NCBI GenBank assembly: GCA_003501665.1
Contig: DNOQ01000325.1
Coordinates: 1-10,211, forward strand
DNA length: 10,211 bases
Source: Bacteroidales bacterium
GTDB lineage: Bacteria; Bacteroidota; Bacteroidia; Bacteroidales; VadinHA17
Direction: 5' to 3'
Below the pieces are notes generated by a model, which had not been told where the DNA came from, searched no databases, and worked only from the letters and a program-made list of their open reading frames with translations. Position 1 is the first letter of the stretch; every line of letters starts with the position of its first letter. Below, in pieces: positions 1-5,809 of the stretch. The translations under genes and the position numbers were made by a program.

Positions 1-254
1 AGTAACATGTAACTGCTTCGAACTGAATATAGCTTTTATCTCAGCCTCGATCATCTTAGTTTCCTTGTTATTACCTCTAATCCCTTAGAGAACTTTCTCA
101 TTGGTTACACATGACTATTCACTATGAGTATCCTCTTTTATCTTTATAAATATTACCCACCACATTACTAAGGAGAAAAATATCAGATAGAAAATTCAAG
201 CCATATTAAAGTCTTTATATATTTGTTGCCTTGTTTTTCGAATAAATTTAAGAA
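1..254. other. AT-rich stretch with no supported gene
   Basis: No reading frame on either strand looks coding. The only structures I see are a 6-bp inverted repeat, CTCTAA-tccc-TTAGAG (75-90), without a following T-run, and an AAGGAG at 170-175 that is not followed by any start codon leading into an open frame. It may be the left flank of the origin or the end of an upstream unit cut by the window edge. Confidence 0.5.
75..90. repeat. Short inverted repeat CTCTAA/TTAGAG
   Basis: Two perfect 6-base arms (75-80 and 85-90) are separated by TCCC. There is no T-tract, so an intrinsic terminator is not supported. It could be a weak hairpin or a protein site, or chance in AT-rich DNA. Confidence 0.3.
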
Positions 255-318
255 ATGAAGATGTCGACAGATCTATCGATAATTCTCACGAGGTCGGTTA
301 AGAGTTTTGGCTTTAAAA

Positions 319-327
319 TTATCTACA
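319..327 (+). promoter_or_regulatory. Candidate DnaA box TTATCTACA
   Basis: Matches the E. coli DnaA box TTATCCACA at 8 of 9 positions. DnaA boxes are usual near iteron-type origins, and this one lies about 330 bp upstream of the first iteron. A single near-match in AT-rich DNA is weak evidence. Confidence 0.3.
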
Positions 328-478
328 GAGTTTCTTCTCTAAGTAATATAGGAAAAGGACTTGATCTACTGAAGAAATATTTAGATGGCAGAATGCTGAC
401 AACAATAGTTGCTTAGAAAGCTCATAAGGGTCTTCCCGGCGAATGCAACAAATTTGGAATCGTCGAGAATCTCAAAAG

Positions 479-509
479 AATGAAGGCAAAATTATATTTT
501 GCTTTCATT
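479..509. repeat. Strong 14-bp hairpin with 3-base loop
   Basis: Left arm AATGAAGGCAAAAT (479-492), loop TAT, right arm ATTTTGCTTTCATT (496-509). Thirteen Watson-Crick pairs and one G-T pair, which still pairs as G-U in RNA. No T-run follows, so a standard terminator is unlikely. It sits about 150 bp upstream of the iterons, so a role in replication (single-strand initiation or a primosome-type site) or binding of a dimeric protein is possible. Confidence 0.6.
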
Positions 510-655
510 AATAAGATTGTCTGTGTTATTGATGGCGGAAAAATTGTGAATGAAACGGACCAATCGTTTGACGGGGCTGTGGGGTCTCGCAAAAAGATGA
601 AAGACACCCTATCTAAAGCTGAGTCTCCAGATGTGGAATTTCTTCGATATATCCC

Positions 656-815
656 AATTTGTGTATGTAGGCAATCAATTTGTGCATTTGAGCAAGCTGC
701 TTATCTTAAAAGGACTTAGAAACTTGTGAATTTAGGCAACTCAAAAATCTAAATATGTGTATTGAGGCAAAACAATTTGTAGATTCAAGCAAAAAGAATA
801 TGTGTTTTCAGGCAA
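656..815 (+). repeat. Six direct 19-bp iterons, probable plasmid replication origin
   Basis: Copies start at 656, 677, 721, 752, 774 and 797, each 19 bases. Consensus AATTTGTGTATTTAGGCAA, with the TGT core and GCAA end present in all six. Start-to-start distances are 21, 44, 31, 22 and 23, near two helical turns or multiples of it except the 31. The 44-bp interval could have held a lost copy. All are in the same orientation and lie just upstream of a replication initiator gene. Iterons of 17-22 bp bound by a plasmid Rep protein define origins such as those of P1, F, R6K, RK2 and pSC101. The AT-rich DNA between the last copy and rep (816-900) is the natural melting region. Confidence 0.88.
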
Positions 816-819
816 TTCT

Positions 820-900
820 ATTATGCATCAGATTGATATTAAAGGTTTTTTCTGCGGTCCTTATTGTATTTAGATATTTATATATCTCTTATAAATAAGG
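820..900. promoter_or_regulatory. AT-rich region between iterons and rep, likely melting region and rep promoter area
   Basis: Contains the inverted repeat AGATAT-ttat-ATATCT (872-887) and several TATA-like stretches. A TTGATA at 833-838 could be a -35 element, but no -10 sits at a convincing distance, so I do not place the rep promoter precisely. The position directly after the iteron array suits DNA unwinding and Rep autoregulation. Confidence 0.4.
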
Positions 901-920
901 AGCATAAAGAGAGGAGAGGA

Positions 921-2399
921 TTGAAAAGGAAAAATGAGACGAGTGAAAGGAATTACAGTCTGTTCCCCGAGACTGTTAAAAAAAGCAGCGACAGGTTCAT
1001 GAGAGAGGAGATACATTTTGCAAAATATCCTCTTTGTTTGTTCTCTAATAAAGAAAAGAAAACCGTAGTTGCCTTTTATCCTATCCCCGGAGTTGAGTGG
1101 AAACTGATAGCAAATAAAGATGCAGAAAGCGAAATCCCCATAGGTCGTCATCTTGATTACCTTTACGCAATGCTCTACTTACTCTCCGAGGATACCCAGT
1201 ACAGGTTCGATAGAAACACCATCTATTTCACACTGAACAGGCTTGTTCTTACTGCGGGAAAGTCTCCCTGTAAACCTGAATTTGACATAGCAAGGGAGGC
1301 CATAAAAAATTACAAATGGCTGGGGATCAAATCAACTCTTTTTAAAGTTTGGGAGGATGAAGAGCCCAAGACTGTAGAGAGGACTATCTCAATCATACAA
1401 GACTATACTATTGTTGAGGCGAACAAAAAAGGGAGAAGATTTAGATTTGAAGAGGATCCCAGTGGTTATTGTACAGTCATTTTTTCAGATTACATTATGA
1501 AAAATCTGCGAAGTCTCCAAATGAGTAAAAGATTGAATTTTTCATTCATGTTAAAGTTGGGTAGCCCCTTGGCACGCCGCTACTTCAGGTTAATTGATGC
1601 ATGGAAGGAAGAAGAGGCGGTGGACGGTAAGAATATAACCGTGCTCGAAAAAGATATCATTGAAATTGCTACCCAGCTCCCTATTCAAGACGGTACTCAC
1701 GATGTTTATATAAAAAGAAGAATAGATCCCGTTCATGACAAATTGCAGGAACTCCACTATTTAAGAGGAATAGACTATAAAAAAGATGGTAAATCTACAA
1801 AGGTTCTCTGGTTCTTTTCCGATTTCAACACTCACGAGGCCCTGGCTTTTAACGAACTGTACAGAAGAGGAGTCTCTGAAATAGCATCTAAGAACTTCAT
1901 CTTAAAAGATAGAATACCGATCGCAAAAATAATGGACTGCATCCGTTACTATGACATTGTTTGCAAACAAAAGAAGAAAGAGAATAGAGCCATTGGTCCT
2001 TCTTATCTTGTGAAGGTTCTAAATGATACCGACTATGAATTAGTCAAAAAGACTATACACGAGCACGACAAAAGGGAAGAGACGAGACGCCGCGAGGAAG
2101 CCTTTATCAGGGAAGAAGAAGCTCGGCTCTTTTACGACAACTTCTGCTACAGAAAAATACAGGAAGAAATTGGCAAACTATCGGAAGATGAGCAGTTCCG
2201 TCTTAAGGAAGAGGCAACTGCCTCAGCTGGGGAAATCAATAAATATGAAAATAGCAAGACTAATAAAATTTCGGTCACTATTATGATGGTTGAAATCATG
2301 AAAAGAAAGATTAATCTGCCAACGTTTGAGGAATGGTATAAAAATAAAAACAACGGAATAATATCTGAACTTCCTGATTTGCCTAAATGCACAAATTAA
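921..2399 (+). CDS. Plasmid replication initiator protein (RepA/RPA-like)
   Basis: The predicted protein binds the flanking iterons and opens the origin. With the TTG at 921 it is 492 residues. The start was chosen because AGGAG (912-916) lies 4 nt upstream. The frame extends to TTG 864, which has no SD, and the first in-frame ATG (999) also lacks one. Residues about 25-290 fit my recollection of the replication initiator protein A family (Pfam RPA): an N-terminal segment (FMREEIHFAKYPLCLFS), then IGRHLDYLYAMLYLLSED, where the family has a conserved helical segment, then a region with LGSPLARRYFRLIDAWK. These initiators usually have winged-helix DNA-binding folds. About residues 385-430 are highly charged (KREETRRREEAFIREEEAR), probably coiled coil. 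The final codons (LPKCTN) are also an inverted iteron. The family call rests on motif resemblance and strong iteron context; the exact family is less sure. Confidence 0.78.
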   Translation: MKRKNETSERNYSLFPETVKKSSDRFMREEIHFAKYPLCLFSNKEKKTVVAFYPIPGVEWKLIANKDAESEIPIGRHLDYLYAMLYLLSEDTQYRFDRNTIYFTLNRLVLTAGKSPCKPEFDIAREAIKNYKWLGIKSTLFKVWEDEEPKTVERTISIIQDYTIVEANKKGRRFRFEEDPSGYCTVIFSDYIMKNLRSLQMSKRLNFSFMLKLGSPLARRYFRLIDAWKEEEAVDGKNITVLEKDIIEIATQLPIQDGTHDVYIKRRIDPVHDKLQELHYLRGIDYKKDGKSTKVLWFFSDFNTHEALAFNELYRRGVSEIASKNFILKDRIPIAKIMDCIRYYDIVCKQKKKENRAIGPSYLVKVLNDTDYELVKKTIHEHDKREETRRREEAFIREEEARLFYDNFCYRKIQEEIGKLSEDEQFRLKEEATASAGEINKYENSKTNKISVTIMMVEIMKRKINLPTFEEWYKNKNNGIISELPDLPKCTN

Positions 2400-2489
2400 T
2401 AGCTGTCACTGCAAATGTTATTCAGACACTGTGAAGTGGCGTTACCCTCCAAGCAGCCCCATTGTTTCATTAGAACTCTTTATTGCATA

Positions 2490-2512
2490 GATCTGCAAAT
2501 TACAGGATCTGC
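2490..2512 (+). repeat. Short direct repeat GATCTGC x2
   Basis: GATCTGC at 2490-2496 and 2506-2512, 16 bp apart, with a related CATCTGCC at 2551-2558. It lies in the non-coding region between rep and the response regulator. It could be a regulator site. It is short, so chance is possible. Confidence 0.25.
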
Positions 2513-2692
2513 CTTCTCTTTCTATCATGTCTAAGGCATATATATATATGCATCTGCCACTGCAGGTAATAGAATTTGCTTAAAATTATATTTTTTGCTT
2601 AAATACACAAATTCTTAACGCATATAATCTGTATATTGAGACAATCTTAAAAAACGGGTCAACTATCCCAATTTATCGGGAATTGCCTGGAT

Positions 2693-2722
2693 ACACAAAT
2701 TAGCATAAAGCGCAATTTGTGT
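2693..2722. promoter_or_regulatory. Inverted iteron halves ahead of the response-regulator promoter
   Basis: ACACAAATT (2693-2701) and AATTTGTGT (2714-2722) are a perfect 9-base inverted repeat with a 12-base spacer, formed by two iteron halves facing each other. Rep proteins of iteron plasmids often bind such inverted half-sites as dimers to repress promoters. The repeat ends 27 bp upstream of the predicted -35, so Rep or the downstream repressor may act here. Confidence 0.5.
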
Positions 2723-2749
2723 GTTCCGTCCATAACCTTTTGTCCTGGT

Positions 2750-2778
2750 TTGAAAGTTTTTGCGTCATCATATAAAAT
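2750..2778 (+). promoter_or_regulatory. Probable sigma-70 promoter of the regulator pair
   Basis: -35 TTGAAA (2750-2755), 17-bp spacer, -10 TAAAAT (2773-2778); TATAAA at 2771-2776 is an alternative -10. Transcription would begin about 2784-2786, only 5-7 nt before ATG 2791. No SD precedes that ATG, so the mRNA would be nearly leaderless. Confidence 0.5.
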
Positions 2779-2790
2779 TAATACTCAATA

Positions 2791-3201
2791 ATGAACACGA
2801 AAAAGCTTAAATCGAAAGAGAAAAGAATACTTCTTGTCGACGACGATAAGAACATCTATTACAGCCTGCAGATGGTCTTTGAAGGTAAGCACTACAACAT
2901 CCAGCACGTGGAGAACTGTAGTGCAGCAATGAAGATGATTAAGAAAGTTCCTTATGACCTTATACTTATGGATATCATGCTTCCGAGAAAAAGTGGTATT
3001 CTTTGTATGGATAATGTTAAGAAAGTTAGACCCGGGATACATATAATGATAGTCACTGCAGTCAATAATGTTCAAGCCTGCCGAGAGGCTTTCTTAAAGG
3101 GTGCATGTGATTATATAACAAAACCTTTCTCCGCTCATGATTTATTAGAGAGAGTAGAACATGTCTTCAAGTCGAAATCCAAGGGTAGGGCAGCAAGATG
3201 A
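2791..3201 (+). CDS. Receiver-only response regulator (CheY/Spo0F-like)
   Basis: A 136-residue single receiver domain with no output domain, expected to be phosphorylated on aspartate by a histidine kinase and to signal by protein contact. All key positions are visible: acidic cluster D17-D19 (LLVDDD), phospho-acceptor D61 in LILMDIMLP, switch T89 (MIVTA), and K111 in DYITKPF. The basic tails (KKLKSKEK at the N-terminus, KSKSKGRAAR at the C-terminus) lie outside the fold. No kinase gene is in the window, so the partner is probably chromosomal or elsewhere on the element. No SD precedes the ATG, matching a near-leaderless transcript. The stop overlaps the start of the next gene by 4 bases (ATGA), so the two are translationally coupled and probably work together. 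Confidence 0.93.
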   Translation: MNTKKLKSKEKRILLVDDDKNIYYSLQMVFEGKHYNIQHVENCSAAMKMIKKVPYDLILMDIMLPRKSGILCMDNVKKVRPGIHIMIVTAVNNVQACREAFLKGACDYITKPFSAHDLLERVEHVFKSKSKGRAAR

Positions 3202-3893
3202 ACAAAAAAAATAAGGGCTCTTTTTTATCGACAATAGAGAACTATATGGCAGAGAACGACTTACGTCCTGCTGATATATATAAACCATCAAAGGGCAAAG
3301 TGACACAAACTTTGACTCACAGAATTCTGGCCGGCACCGCCATCCCCGATAATCCTGAAATCATCGATGCTATAGCCATTGCAATTGGAGCAGACACGAA
3401 ACTGCTGAGAAGATATGCAGCCATGGACAGATGCAGCAGCATCTGCACATCATTGAAGGTTGATAAAAATGAGGTTTTAGGAACGTCCAGGGGTACAAAA
3501 ACGTATAAAGTGCCTCTCATTAAGCAGGATCAAATCCTTAAATACATATCAAAAGAGGGTTATGTAAATAAAGACTCCGGTATTTTTATAACTCCGGTAG
3601 TAGACTGCGGCCCGCAAGCGTATGCAATAAAGATTGTCAACGATGACCTGCATCCTAAGGTGGAACGGGGAGATATATGCATTGTTGATGCTGGAGAAGA
3701 AGTAGACCGCTTCGATTTTGGTGTCATTGGTACCAGGAAGGACATTTTATTTGGAATGATAAGAGTCTATGATTCCTTTTATGTAGTAGAAACTATTCAG
3801 CACTTTACAACCCAAAACATTGAAAAAGAAAATGCTCTGTTTGTTCATCGCGTTGTTGATATCATTAGACGGAAAAAACCAAAAACAAAGTAG
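3198..3893 (+). CDS. CI/S24-type repressor, apparently non-cleavable
   Basis: A 231-residue protein. An N-terminal HTH of the XRE/lambda-repressor kind covers about residues 8-72, with the recognition-helix region around TLTHRILAGTAIP. A C-terminal domain of the LexA/CI (peptidase S24) fold covers about 125-225. In that fold the catalytic serine lies in a GDSMxP-like motif and is paired with a lysine. Here the motif reads NDDLHP (148-153), so Asp150 replaces Ser, and the lysine position reads IRV (Arg189). GD at 158-159 is kept. RecA-stimulated self-cleavage is therefore not expected, and the domain probably only dimerises. Coupling to the receiver gene (ATGA overlap) suggests that phospho-signalling replaces SOS cleavage as the switch. 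Likely targets (inference) are its own promoter and the transfer operon promoter downstream. Confidence 0.8.
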   Translation: MNKKNKGSFLSTIENYMAENDLRPADIYKPSKGKVTQTLTHRILAGTAIPDNPEIIDAIAIAIGADTKLLRRYAAMDRCSSICTSLKVDKNEVLGTSRGTKTYKVPLIKQDQILKYISKEGYVNKDSGIFITPVVDCGPQAYAIKIVNDDLHPKVERGDICIVDAGEEVDRFDFGVIGTRKDILFGMIRVYDSFYVVETIQHFTTQNIEKENALFVHRVVDIIRRKKPKTK

Positions 3894-3948
3894 CCTTTCT
3901 CTATTTTTTACTGTACCTGCTAAAAACTCACCAAATGTTGTCTGTCAG

Positions 3949-3972
3949 AATTAGCTGTTTGCACAATTAGCT
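3949..3972 (+). repeat. Direct repeat AATTAGCT x2, candidate operator
   Basis: AATTAGCT at 3949-3956 and 3965-3972, 16 bp apart, in the non-coding region between the repressor gene and the parB-like gene. AATTAGC also occurs at 2698-2704, just upstream of the response-regulator promoter. A shared motif ahead of both units could be a site for the repressor, but it is short and unproven. Confidence 0.35.
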
Positions 3973-4095
3973 CCCGTTATTCTCTCGCCCATAACTATTT
4001 TCAGTGTTTCTGTCTTTCGGAAGCATCTCTACAGTCTTTCCCAAAATTAACCGTAATATAAATAATATCAGAAGTATATTTATGCAATGAATAAA

Positions 4096-4131
4096 TAGCA
4101 TATTGCTAATATTCATAGAGTAAATTATCAT
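4096..4131 (+). promoter_or_regulatory. Probable promoter of the parB-like/transfer operon with overlapping palindrome
   Basis: -35 TTGCTA (4103-4108), 17-bp spacer, -10 TATCAT (4126-4131; 5 of 6 to TATAAT). The -35 is the right part of the palindrome TAGCA-tat-TGCTA (4096-4108), so a dimeric HTH protein bound there would block RNA polymerase. Candidate binders are the S24-type repressor and the ParB-like protein. The remaining 3894-4095 stretch holds no gene. Confidence 0.4.
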
Positions 4132-4167
4132 AATGTCTTTATTTAATAGTTGAATTGGAGGGCAAAG

Positions 4168-5763
4168 ATGCAAAAGAGTTCTGAAGCAAAAGAGTCTAAG
4201 GGTCTTGTTAAGAACGTTCCTCTCAAAAACATCATTTTAGATCAACGGACAAATTCCAGAGCAGAGACCAGCGAGACCCGAATAGAATTTTTCTATGATC
4301 TTTACAAAAATGATCTTAATCATGACATCGATCCGATCGAAGTGCTTCTTATTCAGACAGGCGATCCAAAGACGATTAAATATCTTGTTATTGAGGGAGT
4401 TCACAGATTTACCGCTCTTACCAGACTGAATGCAAAAGAGGCCCGGGCCAGCATTCATACTGAGCCCTTTATGACTATTGATGACCTGGAAAACAGGACA
4501 CTGCGGGCCAAAATCCTTTATTTTTCCTGTAAATATAATTCCCGTTCAAACCTGCCTCTTTCCTTGCAGTGCAGACTTCGTGATGCAAAAGAGCTGTATG
4601 AAAATAACTACATGCCCGAAGAAATTGCTGAGGCTTTATCTGTCTCAACGTCGACTGCCTACAGATGGATAGAACAGATAAAGGGCAAGGAAAAGGTGGA
4701 GCAGGATAGACAGATAAAGCAGTCGCAAAAAGAGATGGCTGAAAAGCTTCTTCAAGAGGGCAAATCTATCAAGCAGACGGCCAAGGAAACCAGCTTAAAT
4801 AAACGTACTGTAAAAAAGATAAAAATTGATAGAGAAACAACCAGACAACAAAGTGATGGGGTGGGTGCATCTTCTCACCTGGGAAAGTGCATCCCCCCCG
4901 ACACCTTCTCAAATATCCTTCATCAAGACGCACAGCACATCAGCGGCATCAACAATGAAAATGGAAGCAATAAAGGGAATGGAGATCAGCCGTCTCAACT
5001 TCTCTACTTGAAGGACCCTATTGATGAGCTTCCTTTCGGCGACGTTTCTTCAGTGGTTGCCGGTCCACGAGAATTGACTGAAGCTGATAAAGAAAGAGTG
5101 TTGGACATGTTTGCAAAGATATATGACTTTATCCGAACCTGCCCATGGTTTCCCGGGATTGATAAGTACGCCCTGTCAGATATACTTTCCATTCTCTCCT
5201 CAAAGTCTGAAAATCTGCATAAAGCAATCAAGGATGGCGGCTTTAAGAAACTTTATGAACGGGCCAGAACACTTAATGATGAGCGTTTAAATGAAATCAA
5301 TGAGGCAGGCAAGACTATCCGCAGTAAGGAAGAGATGATAAAGCAACTTAACAATGAACTATCTATGCGTAAAAAATACTGTAAATCAGATTGTGAATTC
5401 TCCAGGGAAAAGCACCGCGAAGAGATCGAACGCAGTATCGGTTATCTTCTGGAAACCCTCAATACCCTGAAAAAGGGTGTCACAGAAGGCTATTTAACAG
5501 ATATTAATAAAAAGACAATTAATGTTCCGGAGGAAGCTCATCCCTCTTTTCATCAGCTAATTCTTAATACCTCCTATGTGACTATCTCGCATTTTGAAGC
5601 GGCCGTCCTTCATGACTTGCATAATTCCGGGAATATAGCTGCTTTTCTGGAACGGTTTATTGATATAGCTGAAGTTCTCAAGCTGACAAACAGAAAAGAT
5701 ATATCCGAAAGAGTCCAGGATCTAAAGAATAGTTTTGGCGAACTAAATATTTCCAAACAATAA
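4168..5763 (+). CDS. ParB-like DNA-binding protein with two HTH motifs
   Basis: ATG 4168 was chosen because GGAGGG (4157-4162) lies 5 nt upstream. An in-frame TTG at 4150 has no such site. The product is 531 residues. Residues about 13-125 look like a ParB/Srx N-terminal domain: VPLKNIILDQ at the start, PIEVLLIQ, then VIEGVHRFTALTRL (74-87) in the place of the ParB GERR-type box, which binds CTP in true ParB. A first HTH is at about 150-172 (PEEIAEALSVSTSTAYRWIE) and a second at about 198-220 (GKSIKQTAKETSLNKRTVKK). A linker rich in N, G, S and Q (about 225-300) leads to a helical C-terminal part with likely coiled coil at 375-425. No ParA lies nearby, so it may be a transcription regulator or a DNA-organising factor for transfer rather than a partition protein. 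It heads the operon, 46 bp before the next gene. Confidence 0.75.
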   Translation: MQKSSEAKESKGLVKNVPLKNIILDQRTNSRAETSETRIEFFYDLYKNDLNHDIDPIEVLLIQTGDPKTIKYLVIEGVHRFTALTRLNAKEARASIHTEPFMTIDDLENRTLRAKILYFSCKYNSRSNLPLSLQCRLRDAKELYENNYMPEEIAEALSVSTSTAYRWIEQIKGKEKVEQDRQIKQSQKEMAEKLLQEGKSIKQTAKETSLNKRTVKKIKIDRETTRQQSDGVGASSHLGKCIPPDTFSNILHQDAQHISGINNENGSNKGNGDQPSQLLYLKDPIDELPFGDVSSVVAGPRELTEADKERVLDMFAKIYDFIRTCPWFPGIDKYALSDILSILSSKSENLHKAIKDGGFKKLYERARTLNDERLNEINEAGKTIRSKEEMIKQLNNELSMRKKYCKSDCEFSREKHREEIERSIGYLLETLNTLKKGVTEGYLTDINKKTINVPEEAHPSFHQLILNTSYVTISHFEAAVLHDLHNSGNIAAFLERFIDIAEVLKLTNRKDISERVQDLKNSFGELNISKQ

Positions 5764-5809
5764 TCCTTTAAATATCATAAAAAAACATAGTCAATAAAGG
5801 AGATGAGTA

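Larger units (their letters stand above)
255..719 (+). pseudogene. Possible decayed gene, one frame interrupted by TAG at 414
   Basis: Starting at ATG 255 (or ATG 261) the frame is open for 53 codons to a TAG at 414-416. The same frame then stays open for 100 codons to TAG 717-719. Such long open runs on both sides of one stop are unlikely in DNA this AT-rich, and the conceptual peptide (for example ...IGKGLDLLKKYLDGR... before the stop and ...NKIVCVIDGGKIVNETD... after it) has a protein-like composition. There is no clear SD at ATG 255/261 or at ATG 480, the first ATG after the stop. The 3' end runs through the first two iterons (656-695), so that part is unlikely to be selected as protein. 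I recognise no family. Alternatives are a small real ORF at 480-719, amber readthrough, or chance. Confidence 0.35.
2379..2732. repeat. Second iteron cluster, mixed orientation (inc-like)
   Basis: Copies on the minus strand: 2379-2397 (perfect consensus-type, AATTTGTGCATTTAGGCAA when read in reverse), 2595-2613 and 2683-2701. On the plus strand: 2626-2644 (15 of 19 matching) and 2714-2732 (only the AATTTGTGT half clear). A weaker half-copy may begin at 2576. Plasmid P1 has the same plan, with 19-bp iterons both upstream (oriR) and downstream (incA) of repA, where the second set titrates Rep and controls copy number. The 2400-2790 interval otherwise holds no gene. Confidence 0.75.

Noticed and set aside
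656..815. CRISPR array
   Set aside because: Repeats are only 19 bp with 2-25 bp between them and are degenerate. Iterons explain them better.
864..920. Extension of rep to TTG 864
   Set aside because: No SD precedes 864, and the added residues are encoded by the AT-rich presumed melting/promoter region. TTG 921 has AGGAG in front.
2430..2441. Hairpin CACT-gtga-AGTG as rep terminator
   Set aside because: The stem is only 4 bp and no T-run follows.
3886..3910. T-rich stretch after the repressor gene as an intrinsic terminator
   Set aside because: There is a run of Ts at 3904-3909 but no GC-rich stem before it.
4150..4167. Start of the parB-like gene at TTG 4150
   Set aside because: The SD GGAGGG (4157-4162) lies inside this extension and points to ATG 4168.
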